Positions 1 through 6,491 of a stretch of DNA of 12,839 bases are shown here, piece after piece. Both the position numbers and the translations under genes were made by a program. The stretch comes from Pseudomonadota bacterium (GTDB taxonomy: Bacteria > Myxococcota > Polyangia > Polyangiales > Polyangiaceae), in assembly GCA_023419055.1 (NCBI GenBank), contig JAEZYO010000460.1:1-12839 (forward strand), in the 5' to 3' direction. Position 1 is the first letter of the stretch. Each line of letters opens with the position of its first letter. The notes beneath the pieces are model-generated. The model did no database searches. It was not told where the DNA came from and saw nothing but the letters and a program-made list of their open reading frames with translations.

Positions 1-395
1 TTCGCGACCTCCGCGTCGGGCGGCGGGGCCGAGGCGTCCTTGATGGCGACTGGGCTCGTGGGAATGGCTTCCGGCGTCTTCTCGGCTTGAGGAGAGGGCG
101 CGCTCTTCTCCTCGAAACGCTGGACCGGGGGGTTCTTCTTCCACATGTCCGGCAGCTTCGGCTTCACCTTGCCGCCGAGCTTGAGGAGCGGCGCGTCGTC
201 CAGCACCGGCAGCACCTTCATCGGCACCGGCTCGGGCGGGGGCGTGTCCTTCGGCTTGATGTGGAGGTTGCTGCCCGCGCCGACGATCAGGACGAAGAGG
301 CCCATCTCGACGGCGACGGCGAGCGCGAACGCGAGCGCCACCTCACCGCTCGAGAAGGCGGCCGGCGGCCGTTTCGCGACGCGCGGGGTGCTCAT
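1..395 (-). CDS. TonB/TolA-like energy transducer, N-terminal part (runs off the left edge)
   Basis: The ATG at 393-395 opens a frame that stays open to base 1, giving 131 residues of an incomplete protein. It has a short basic N-terminus, one predicted membrane helix (about residues 19-40), then a Pro/Lys-rich periplasmic stretch with motifs such as PKLPDMWKK and many PP/EP pairs, the usual layout of TonB and TolA spacers. The C-terminal TonB/TolA domain would lie outside the window. It starts 3 bp after the TolR/ExbD stop, with no clear Shine-Dalgarno, so translation is probably coupled. By position it should be the third partner of the TolQ-TolR motor and pass proton-motive energy to Pal or to an outer-membrane partner. 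The helix lacks the usual SxxxH motif and carries Glu30 instead. TonB and TolA cannot be told apart without the C-terminus. Confidence 0.8.
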   Translation of the reverse strand, partial: MSTPRVAKRPPAAFSSGEVALAFALAVAVEMGLFVLIVGAGSNLHIKPKDTPPPEPVPMKVLPVLDDAPLLKLGGKVKPKLPDMWKKNPPVQRFEEKSAPSPQAEKTPEAIPTSPVAIKDASAPPPDAEVA

Positions 396-398
396 GGC

Positions 399-884
399 CT
401 AAGGCGCCGGGACGGTGTTGGCTCGCCCGGAGCCCGGCTTGTCCGCCGGAGCCGCAGCTGCGCCGGCGGGCGCCTCTTCGAGCTCCGGCTGCACCAGCAG
501 ATTCAACGATTCGACGCCGCTGTTGCGCGCCGCGGCCACGACCTCCGCGACGGTGCCGTAGCGGGCCTCTTTGTCGGCGCGGATGTAGAGCTCGCGCTCC
601 TTCTGCACGCGCGGGTTCTGCTTCAGCGCGTCGTCGATGCGCCCCGTGACGTCGTCCTCGCCGAACAAGATGCGCTCGTCCTTGGTCACGGTGACGAGGA
701 GGCGCGCGTCCTTCACCGGCGTCTGCGCGGCCTGCACCTCGGGGAGGTCGATGCGCAGCCCCGTCGTCAGGAGCGGCGCCGTCACCATGAAGACGATGAG
801 CAGCACCAGCATGACGTCGACCAACGGCGTGACGTTGATGTCGCGGAACCCGCCGCGCCGTCGCCCGCCGAGGGCCATCCCCAT
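399..884 (-). CDS. tolR: TolR/ExbD family proton-channel subunit
   Basis: The 161-residue protein has the family layout: short cytoplasmic N-terminus with the motif [18 protein letters not shown] (from residue 15), one membrane helix (about 21-37), then a periplasmic domain of about 100 residues. Asp23 in the helix matches the proton-carrying Asp of ExbD/TolR. With TolQ/ExbB it forms the proton-driven inner-membrane motor that energises TonB/TolA. An AGGGAGG ribosome site lies just upstream of the ATG at 884 and overlaps the end of tolQ; the gap to the tolQ stop is 3 bp. The last 30 or so residues are Ala/Pro-rich and look disordered, an extension beyond the usual E. coli length. The name tolR rather than exbD rests on the adjacent pal gene. 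Confidence 0.93.
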   Translation of the reverse strand: MGMALGGRRRGGFRDINVTPLVDVMLVLLIVFMVTAPLLTTGLRIDLPEVQAAQTPVKDARLLVTVTKDERILFGEDDVTGRIDDALKQNPRVQKERELYIRADKEARYGTVAEVVAAARNSGVESLNLLVQPELEEAPAGAAAAPADKPGSGRANTVPAP

Positions 885-887
885 GGG

Positions 888-1619
888 TTAAGCGCCTCCC
901 TGGACGGGGAACCGCTGATCGCGCGTGAGCGGGACCGGGGGCGTTTCGCCCTGCAGGCGCTCGCCCGCCAGCATCTCCACCCAGACCTCGCTCGACGCTT
1001 GCAGCTCCTCGAGCAAGTCGCCCAGGCGCTTGTCGACGAAGTTGTAGCCGATGGTGGCGGGGATGGCGGCGACGAGGCCGAAGGCGGTGGCGATCAGGGC
1101 CTCGCCGATGGCGGGCGCGACGACCGGGAGAGACGCGCTCTTCTCCACGCCGATGCGCAAGAAGGCGTCCATGATGCCCCACACCGTGCCGAACAGGCCG
1201 ATGAAGGGCGAGGCCGAGGCGATGCTCGAGAGCGACGGCATCAACACGCTGGCCCGCTGCTGCTCGGCGGCGATCGCGCGCTTCGCGACGGCGTTCAAGA
1301 AGTCGGCGGTGCCGCCGCCCTGACGGCGGCGCTTGCCGAGCTCGAGCACCACGCGAGCGCCCGGCGCGCTCTGGTAGCGGCTCGCGAGCTCGAGCAGCTC
1401 GGGCCCTCGCTCCGCGCGCGCAGCCGCTTGCTCGAACGTGCGATTTTGCGCGAACAAGCGGCTAAGCTGCGCGGATTTCAAGAACCAGATCACCCACACC
1501 GCGAGCGAGGCCAGCACCAGGATCAGGAGCACGACCAACACGACTCCGGACGAGCCGAGCGCGAGGTCGACGGGGTTCAGCGAGGTGTGCGCGGGCGCGC
1601 TTGCGGGCGTTTCGGGCAT
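888..1619 (-). CDS. tolQ: TolQ/ExbB family motor subunit
   Basis: The 243-residue inner-membrane protein has three predicted helices at about residues 25-47, 134-156 and 168-192, and a cytoplasmic loop of about 85 residues between the first two, as in TolQ/ExbB. The family signatures are visible: [17 protein letters not shown] in helix 2 and [18 protein letters not shown] in helix 3, which line the proton path together with TolR. The ATG at 1619 lies 15 bp after the pal stop; no good Shine-Dalgarno is seen, so coupling to pal is likely. It forms the pentamer-type base of the motor in this family. Membership of the family is clear; the choice of TolQ over ExbB comes from the order pal-tolQ-tolR. 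Confidence 0.94.
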   Translation of the reverse strand: MPETPASAPAHTSLNPVDLALGSSGVVLVVLLILVLASLAVWVIWFLKSAQLSRLFAQNRTFEQAAARAERGPELLELASRYQSAPGARVVLELGKRRRQGGGTADFLNAVAKRAIAAEQQRASVLMPSLSSIASASPFIGLFGTVWGIMDAFLRIGVEKSASLPVVAPAIGEALIATAFGLVAAIPATIGYNFVDKRLGDLLEELQASSEVWVEMLAGERLQGETPPVPLTRDQRFPVQGGA

Positions 1620-1634
1620 GAGTGACCGTTCGGG

Positions 1635-2165
1635 TTACTGTCCCAGCACGATGTCGACGCGGCGGTCCTCGACCCAACCCGCTTCGTCCGTGCCCGTGGC
1701 GTCCATTTCACCCCGCGAGGTGGAGCTCACCTTCGCCTGATCCATCCCGGCGGTGATGATCGCGCCCTTGACGTTGTCGGCGCGGCGACCGCCGAGCAGC
1801 ATGTTGTACTCGTCCTCGCCGCGCGGATCCGCGTGGCCGACGAGGTTCATCTGCCGGCCCTTGAGCGGGCCCGTCGTGAAGCACGCGGCGAGCTTCTTCA
1901 GCACGGCGCGATCGCTTTCTCGCACCGAGTCCGAGTCGTAGGCGAAGTGAGCGTCGGCGTCGGTGAGGCCGCACGCCTTCTTGATGTCCTCCGAAATCCG
2001 GATGCTGCTCTTGTTCGGATTGTCGTCGGGCTTGGGGTTGTCCGCGGCCGGCGCGGGCGCCGGTTGCGGCGCGGGCTCCGTGGCCACGGGGGCCTGGGCG
2101 GGGGGCGGGGGTTCCGATCCGCAGGCGATCAGGCAGGGAAGCAGAGCTAGGGCGAAAATTCTCAT
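1635..2165 (-). CDS. pal: Pal-like peptidoglycan-associated lipoprotein
   Basis: The 176-residue protein begins with a lipoprotein signal ending in LIAC, so Cys15 should be lipidated and anchor it in the outer membrane. Residues 16-55 form a Pro/Ala/Asp-rich linker. Residues 72-175 are an OmpA-C domain with the peptidoglycan-binding signature GHADPRGEDEYN (110-121) and GGRRADNV (125-132); Asp113 and Arg128 are 15 apart, as in the diaminopimelate-binding pair of OmpA-type domains. Cys65 and Cys95 could form a disulfide. The start is secure: an AGGAGG ribosome site (2173-2178) sits 7 bp before the ATG. It is the first gene of the operon and links the outer membrane to the cell wall and Tol motor. 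No tolB is visible near it. Confidence 0.93.
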   Translation of the reverse strand: MRIFALALLPCLIACGSEPPPPAQAPVATEPAPQPAPAPAADNPKPDDNPNKSSIRISEDIKKACGLTDADAHFAYDSDSVRESDRAVLKKLAACFTTGPLKGRQMNLVGHADPRGEDEYNMLLGGRRADNVKGAIITAGMDQAKVSSTSRGEMDATGTDEAGWVEDRRVDIVLGQ

Positions 2166-2172
2166 CGGCTTT

Positions 2173-2178
2173 CCTCCT
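2173..2178 (-). promoter_or_regulatory. Strong ribosome binding site of pal
   Basis: On the minus strand the bases read AGGAGG, 7 nt before the pal ATG. It is one of the few near-perfect Shine-Dalgarno sites in the window, fitting a highly made structural lipoprotein. Confidence 0.8.
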
Positions 2179-2181
2179 TGC

Positions 2182-2216
2182 GAAACCCGGTTCTACTAAA
2201 GACGCTTCGGGGTTTC
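2182..2216 (-). promoter_or_regulatory. Possible stem-loop in the pal leader, next to the ribosome site
   Basis: The heptamer GAAACCC (2182-2188) and its perfect complement GGGTTTC (2210-2216) face each other across a 21-nt loop. In the pal mRNA the stem would end 3 nt before the AGGAGG site. The arms lie in an AT-richer leader, so the pairing stands out more than in the GC-rich surroundings, but seven pairs with a long loop may be chance. Confidence 0.3.
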
Positions 2217-2383
2217 ATTTTCAAAGGCGAGGTGGCGGCATCTATAACCCGGATCGCTTTGGAGTGCAGGTTTCGTCTGGAAACCGAACGCGCATTTCTC
2301 TACGGGTATTCCGGGCTTACTGAAGCCGTGCTCTTTGCCTCGAAGTCGCGTGTGCCACGCTGACTCGGGCGACTCGAAGTGAC

Positions 2384-2731
2384 TCACGGAACACTCGACT
2401 GCAGGTAGGCCAACAGGCCAATCGTCGCGGCGACGAAGAGCGCGATCAGCGCGTAGGCGGCGCTCCGGTTGCGCGCGCGGCGATCGGGGGATCGCAGCAC
2501 TTCGAGCTTCGTCATCGCCAGCACCGTGATCGCGCCGAGGCGCTTTTCTGCGCTGGGCCCGCGTTCGTGGTCGCCTTTCATCCCGCGGTAGCGCACCGCC
2601 GCCTCGACCAGACGATCTCGTTCCTGGCAGTAGTCGATGAAGGCGCGGTGCGCGGCGTCGTCGTCCCAGTGCTCGATCGTCTTCTTCCAGAGGGCTTCGA
2701 GGACGGGATCGCGATCGCTACCGGAGCTCAC
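2384..2731 (-). CDS. Small unknown protein with a C-terminal membrane anchor
   Basis: The 115-residue protein starts at a GTG (2729-2731); a TGA two codons upstream in the same frame excludes a longer form. Residues 1-80 are predicted helical and soluble, with the pattern LWKKTIEHWDDDAAHRAFIDY and AAVRYR resembling small two- or three-helix proteins. Residues 92-110 form one hydrophobic helix followed by only five residues, the layout of a tail-anchored membrane protein with its bulk in the cytoplasm. It is the last gene of a three-gene unit, 26 bp after the cysteine-rich gene. I recognise no named family. It could tether the partners upstream to the membrane, but that is only inference from gene order. 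Confidence 0.75.
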   Translation of the reverse strand: MSSGSDRDPVLEALWKKTIEHWDDDAAHRAFIDYCQERDRLVEAAVRYRGMKGDHERGPSAEKRLGAITVLAMTKLEVLRSPDRRARNRSAAYALIALFVAATIGLLAYLQSSVP

Positions 2732-2757
2732 GTTTCACTCGCGAGGAGGATCGCCGA

Positions 2758-3183
2758 TCAGAGCCGGAGCTCTTTGACGAGCTTCTGCGTGATGAGGAAA
2801 TACTCTCGGCGACCGTAGGGCTCGTTCAGGATGTGGTAGTCGCGACCGCTCAGGCCGACGCACCCGAAGCAGTAGGTCGAGCTCGTCATCGACACGCAGC
2901 GCACGAGGTACGAGCTCGACGAGCAGTTCTCGCAGTCCGTGCAGTGCTGGCAGCCGACCAGACCGCGCGAACCCCGGCAGTGCGAGCAGTCGGTGCAGAG
3001 CGCGCACTTCACGCAGAAATGGCAGCGGATCAGGCGCTCCGAATCCTTGCAGAACGTGCTCTGAGAGCAGGAGACGCAGCGCTCGCACTCGACGCAGCGC
3101 TCGTTGCCGCGATCCTTGCCGACGCTCTGCACCAGCTCTCGAAAGCGGGCCTCGAAGGCGCGCGCGGAAAGCTCTTCGCTCAT
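2758..3183 (-). CDS. Cysteine-rich three-residue-periodic repeat protein, function unknown
   Basis: The 141-residue protein carries 18 cysteines, all between residues 30 and 108 and all at positions divisible by three. It has a charged, probably helical N-terminus (1-28), then runs of CxxCxxCxxC separated by SxxL spacers, and a C-terminal part GCVGLSGRDYHILNEPYGRR (107-126) ending in a helix. The start ATG at 3183 is 2 bp after the upstream stop, indicating an operon with the basic protein before it and the membrane-anchored protein after it. There is no signal peptide, so it is presumably cytoplasmic, where the cysteines would be reduced or bind metal. The C-terminal motif reminds me of uncharacterised Cys-repeat proteins seen in other bacteria, but I cannot name the family. 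A metal-binding protein or a Cys-lined solenoid are the two readings. Confidence 0.8.
   Translation of the reverse strand: MSEELSARAFEARFRELVQSVGKDRGNERCVECERCVSCSQSTFCKDSERLIRCHFCVKCALCTDCSHCRGSRGLVGCQHCTDCENCSSSSYLVRCVSMTSSTYCFGCVGLSGRDYHILNEPYGRREYFLITQKLVKELRL
2851..3096 (-). repeat. Cys/Ser/Leu triplet repeat array inside the cysteine-rich gene
   Basis: Residues 30-113 form 28 consecutive triplets whose first residue is always Cys, Ser, Leu or Met. Read as blocks these are two 24-residue units starting at Cys30 and Cys54, each ending with Ser-x-x-Leu, then two 18-residue units starting at Cys78 and Cys96. Block junctions follow the pattern Cys-x8-Cys (45 to 54, 69 to 78, 87 to 96, 96 to 105). 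Confidence 0.75.
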
Positions 3184-3185
3184 GA

Positions 3186-3878
3186 TCAGGTCCTGAGCCC
3201 CCGCCGGAGCTCGGAGGCGCTCGCGCGCGTGGCCTCGTCCTCTGCCGTGTCTTCGAGGCGCTTCAAGCGCTGCTCGAGCACCGGACGCTTCAACACCGGC
3301 TCGACCGCGAGCAGCGCGGAGAGGTGCGAGATGGCTTCCCGGATGACCTCTTCGTCGAGGTGCTCCAGCAGCTTGAGCTGCACCGCCTGCTCGCGCGGGT
3401 ACTCGAAGTTCTGCGAGCGGTAGTCGCTCGCGGCTCGCGTGACCGCGGCGCGGCCCTCGCTGCCGAGCAGCCGCGACAGCAGGCGCTCGCGTTCGCGCTC
3501 TCGCTGATCGATGCTCGACTCAGTCGGCTTGACGATTCGCGCAACCCGCTTGGGTGACTGCGCGACGCTCGCCTTCTCGCCCTCCGCCGCGGCCTTTTCG
3601 GCGTCGAGCGGCGGCAGTGAGTCGCGCTTGGTCTTGGGCGCGGCCGAGGCGCTCGCGCGCGCCTTCACGTAGAGCGGAGAGTTCGGGCGACGCGCCGCGA
3701 TCAGCACCGGCTCCGGCGCTGATCGGCGGTTCTGCGAGCGTCGCCGCGCTCCTGCCTTCGGGGGTTGCCCTTTGCGCTGGCCGTCCGCCCTCGCGTTCGA
3801 CACTGGCTTGTCCCTACCTTGACCCTGCTGCCTGCGGCTCAAGCTCGACGTTTCCTTTCGTCGGTTCGGCGCGGACAT
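3186..3878 (-). CDS. Basic, partly disordered unknown protein with helical C-terminus
   Basis: The 230-residue protein has three parts. Residues 1-55 are rich in Arg, Lys, Gln and Ser and lack hydrophobic clusters, as in nucleic-acid-binding tails. Residues 56-120 are a charged, Ala/Pro-containing linker. Residues 122-230 begin with an Arg/Glu-alternating segment and continue as amphipathic helices (for example EEVIREAISHLSALL at 176-190), possibly a small HEAT-like or coiled-coil domain. The start ATG at 3878 is preceded by an in-frame TAG seven codons upstream, so it is the only good start, though no clear ribosome site is seen. It is the first gene of the three-gene unit, 2 bp before the cysteine-rich gene. 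RNA or DNA binding is a guess from charge. No family recognised. Confidence 0.75.
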   Translation of the reverse strand: MSAPNRRKETSSLSRRQQGQGRDKPVSNARADGQRKGQPPKAGARRRSQNRRSAPEPVLIAARRPNSPLYVKARASASAAPKTKRDSLPPLDAEKAAAEGEKASVAQSPKRVARIVKPTESSIDQRERERERLLSRLLGSEGRAAVTRAASDYRSQNFEYPREQAVQLKLLEHLDEEVIREAISHLSALLAVEPVLKRPVLEQRLKRLEDTAEDEATRASASELRRGLRT

Positions 3879-3981
3879 ATCACGCCGGCCGTTCGGCTAG
3901 GTGGGTTTTCGTCTGCGACCGCTCGATCGCCTCCGTGAGCTCGCTCTTGACGATGCGGTGGTGAGTCACGACTGTCACGGC

Positions 3982-4614
3982 ATGAGTGGGCCCTGCCGCG
4001 CCTCGTTCCTCGCGCTCGGCCTCGTGCTCGCTTGCGGGCCCACGCCGTCGGCGACGACGCAGGCTGGGGCGAGCCCGAGCTCGCCGAGCGGACCAGAGCG
4101 CGCGCCGGAGTCGTCCGGCTTCGACGGCGCGGCCGGCGAGTGGGAGGCGCGCGAGGCCGGGCTTCGGCTACGCCTGCCGGATCGCGCGGGGTGGAGTGAG
4201 CTCGCGAGCAAGGACTGGGTCGTCCTCCAGCACCCGCGCGCTCACGCGAGCTTTCGGCTCCGCCTCACGCGCGCGGCTCGGCTGGTGACCCCGAACGAAT
4301 GTCTGGACGACGCGCGCCTCCGCGATCCGGAGCTACCCGTGCTCGACGAGGAAGAGGTCGTCGAGCGTCGCGCGCTCGTCGCGCCGGATCATTTCAGTGG
4401 AGAGGTCGTGCTCGGCGTGCGTGAGGCCGGACCGTCGGTGCACGGTTACGCGGTCGCCCGGGGAGCTGCGATCGGCAAGTGTTACGTCGCCGTTTTCGAG
4501 AGCGCGGCGAGCGGCGCGGGTAGGGAGAGCGTCATCGCTGCCCGGCTGCGCGCCATCGCCCAGAGTCTCGATTCGGTCGAAGTCCCGAGCGTCGAAGACA
4601 GGCTCGGGCGCTGA
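3982..4614 (+). CDS. Predicted lipoprotein, function unknown
   Basis: I place the start at the ATG of 3982 because it gives a clean 17-residue signal with lipobox VLAC (Cys18); the frame is open further upstream to a GTG at 3901, but that would bury the signal. The mature protein of about 190 residues has a Ser/Pro/Thr-rich linker (19-50), then a globular part with alternating strands, for example LRLRLP and ASFRLRL, and two cysteines (NEC and GKCYVAV) that could pair in the periplasm. The C-terminal helix VIAARLRAIAQSLDSV closes a compact alpha/beta fold. It is followed after 117 bp by the parvulin gene, another envelope protein, and runs divergently from the gene at 3878. No family recognised. 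Confidence 0.75.
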   Translation: MSGPCRASFLALGLVLACGPTPSATTQAGASPSSPSGPERAPESSGFDGAAGEWEAREAGLRLRLPDRAGWSELASKDWVVLQHPRAHASFRLRLTRAARLVTPNECLDDARLRDPELPVLDEEEVVERRALVAPDHFSGEVVLGVREAGPSVHGYAVARGAAIGKCYVAVFESAASGAGRESVIAARLRAIAQSLDSVEVPSVEDRLGR

Positions 4615-4630
4615 GGAATCCGCTCGTGGA

Positions 4631-4638
4631 CCCCCCCC
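4631..4638 (+). repeat. Homopolymer of eight C upstream of the parvulin gene
   Basis: Eight consecutive C lie 16 bp after the lipoprotein stop and about 90 bp before the next start. They are outside any gene, so a length change would alter only spacing in this leader. Confidence 0.6.
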
Positions 4639-4731
4639 AGGGAGCGTGCTATGCCCGCGCGCCCGACCGCTTGACCGGACCGCCTGGCGAAGCCTGGTTC
4701 TCTCGAGCGTCGGCCCTACCCCGAAGCCCCC

Positions 4732-6468
4732 ATGTTGAGATTTTTCAGAGGCGGAGGCGTCGCCCAGATCGTCGTCGGCGGCATCGTGAGCGCGATCATC
4801 GTCGTGTTCGCGCTCGAATTTCGCGCTGGCCGCGGTAGCTCGACGGCCAACCTGCAGCGTGACTGCGCGGTCGAGTTCGACGGCAACTGCGTCGACGCCA
4901 AGGACTACGGTGCCTCGTTCGCGCTCATCGCGCCTCGCGGGCTCGACCCGAAGCAGGTGAAGTCGCTCGGCCTGCGCCGCAAGGTGCTCGACGGCCTCAT
5001 CGAGCGCGAGCTCCTCGTCGCCGCCGCGAAGAAGGAAGGCCTCGGCGTCTCCGACGACGCGGTCGAAGCCGAGCTCTTCGCCGGCCGCGCGCACGTCTCC
5101 TTGCCAGCCGAGATCGCGCCGGAGCTCGCGCCTTCACTCGGGCTCTGCCTGATCAGCGAGTCGCGGAACGGCTGCGAGCCCGGCACCTCGCTCGGGGTGC
5201 GCGCGCTGCGCGTGAAGCGAACCGCCGCGGAGCCGTTCGACTACAAGCTCTACGAGCGCGAGGTGCGCATCCTCACGAACCGCGGCCCCAAGGAGTTCCG
5301 CGAGATGCAGGAGCGCGAGCTCATCGCCGATCGGATGCGCGCGCTCGTCGGGAGCCGCGTGCGCGTGCCGGAGTCCGAGGCGCTCTCGGTCTTCGAGCGC
5401 GGCCGCACCCGCGCGACGATCCGCAGCGTCCGGCTCGAGCAGAGCTGGTTCATGAAGCACGGCATCGACCACAGCGACGGCGCCGTGAACGCGTGGGCCG
5501 CGAACAACGCCGCCCAGGTCGACGAAGCCTGGAAGGCGGCGCAAGCGAAGTACGTCGCCGGGTGTCCCCTCGTGCGCGAGATCAGCGTGTCCGTTCCGGC
5601 GCTCGCGCTCGACGACGAGCGCGCGCCGCTCAAGCAGAAGATCGTGGAAGCGCGCGACCGCGTGAAGAAGGGCGAGTCGTTCGAGGCGGTGGCGCGCGAG
5701 GTGAGTGACGCGCCTTCGGCGGCCTTCGGCGGTCAGATCGGCTGCCTCACGGACGCTTACGGGCTCGGCGCGGACGTGCTGCTCAAGGCAGCGGCCGCGG
5801 CGAAGCCAGGCGAGCTCAGCGACGTGATCGAGAGCCCGCGCGGCCTGCACGTGATCGAAGTCGTCGGCAAGCTCGAACCCGCGAACGTCGCGACCGAGGG
5901 CCGCCTCAGCGTCGCGCGCAACCTCTACGCGCGCTTCGCCGCCGACGAGGCGATGCGCAAGTTCGCGGATCAGCTCATCCAGGACGTGAAGGCCGGCGGC
6001 AAGCTCGAAGAGTCGAGCGACGCGCTCGCGAAGGCGCTGGCCGCCCGGGAAAAGCCGGCCAAGGCGCCCAAGAAAGACAAGGCCGACGAGATCCCGGCCG
6101 CGCTCAAGAGCGCGGACAAGCCGACGTTCGAGATCTCGCCTCCCTTCAACGTCTCCGGCAACCCACTGCCCGACGTCGAGCCACGCGAGCCCATCGCGCT
6201 CCGCGCGTTCGAGCTCAAGCAGCCGGACGAGGTGTACTCGAAGCCGATCGAGACCGCGACGGGGCTGGTCGTGATCCAGCTCAAGGAGAAGACGGTCGCC
6301 AAGCGCGAGGACTTCGAGAAAGAGAAGTGGCCTCTGCTGCGCGCGCTCCGGCAGGCCAAGGCGAACGACGCCGTGGCTCGCTACGTCGCTGACCTGCGCT
6401 CGGCGGCCGGCGACAAGCTCAAGATCGGCGCACACTTCGGAGAAGATCCGAAGGTCGCGGAGCAGTAG
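4732..6468 (+). CDS. Membrane-anchored periplasmic parvulin-type chaperone (PpiD/SurA-like)
   Basis: The 578-residue protein has one N-terminal membrane helix (about 11-29) and a large periplasmic part, as in PpiD (623 residues in E. coli). Residues 75-225 form a SurA/PpiD-like helical chaperone region. Residues 277-382 match a PPIC rotamase domain, with GGQIGCLTDAYGLG (333-346) and the closing GLHVIEV (371-377). A Lys/Pro/Ala linker (440-460) leads to a second, degenerate rotamase-like half (463-520). In the first strand, where active parvulins have His (HIL), this protein reads REI, so catalysis may be lost while chaperone action remains. Six cysteines fall in close pairs (45/53, 139/148) plus 278/338, suggesting disulfides. 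The M16 peptidase follows after 23 bp, so the two probably share a transcript for handling envelope proteins. Confidence 0.88.
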   Translation: MLRFFRGGGVAQIVVGGIVSAIIVVFALEFRAGRGSSTANLQRDCAVEFDGNCVDAKDYGASFALIAPRGLDPKQVKSLGLRRKVLDGLIERELLVAAAKKEGLGVSDDAVEAELFAGRAHVSLPAEIAPELAPSLGLCLISESRNGCEPGTSLGVRALRVKRTAAEPFDYKLYEREVRILTNRGPKEFREMQERELIADRMRALVGSRVRVPESEALSVFERGRTRATIRSVRLEQSWFMKHGIDHSDGAVNAWAANNAAQVDEAWKAAQAKYVAGCPLVREISVSVPALALDDERAPLKQKIVEARDRVKKGESFEAVAREVSDAPSAAFGGQIGCLTDAYGLGADVLLKAAAAAKPGELSDVIESPRGLHVIEVVGKLEPANVATEGRLSVARNLYARFAADEAMRKFADQLIQDVKAGGKLEESSDALAKALAAREKPAKAPKKDKADEIPAALKSADKPTFEISPPFNVSGNPLPDVEPREPIALRAFELKQPDEVYSKPIETATGLVVIQLKEKTVAKREDFEKEKWPLLRALRQAKANDAVARYVADLRSAAGDKLKIGAHFGEDPKVAEQ

Positions 6469-6491
6469 TTGAAGGCGGGTCGAGTCGCTTC

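Larger units (their letters stand above)
2166..2383 (-). promoter_or_regulatory. Intergenic leader/promoter region of the pal-tol operon
   Basis: This gene-free stretch separates the 115-residue gene from pal and is visibly richer in A and T than its neighbours. It should hold the operon promoter. The best -10-like hexamer on the minus strand is TATAGA, within GGGTTATAGATG at about 2248-2259, but no convincing -35 accompanies it. A 64-codon open frame here on the minus strand has no ribosome site and no protein-like features, so I do not call it a gene. Confidence 0.4.

Noticed and set aside
87..1625. A 512-codon open frame on the plus strand, antisense to the whole tol operon
   Set aside because: It is Arg/His/Ala/Glu-rich low-complexity sequence typical of the opposite strand of GC-rich genes, has no ribosome site, and overlaps three clearly recognised genes.
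2196..2387. A 63-codon minus-strand frame in the gap before pal
   Set aside because: No ribosome site and no protein-like pattern; it overlaps the stop of the upstream gene and fits an untranslated leader better.
3901..3981. N-terminal extension of the lipoprotein gene to the GTG at 3901
   Set aside because: It would place 27 charged residues before the lipoprotein signal and hide the lipobox; the ATG at 3982 gives a proper signal.
5134..6435. A 433-codon antisense open frame across the parvulin gene
   Set aside because: Composition is that of a shadow frame and the opposite strand encodes a clear domain protein.
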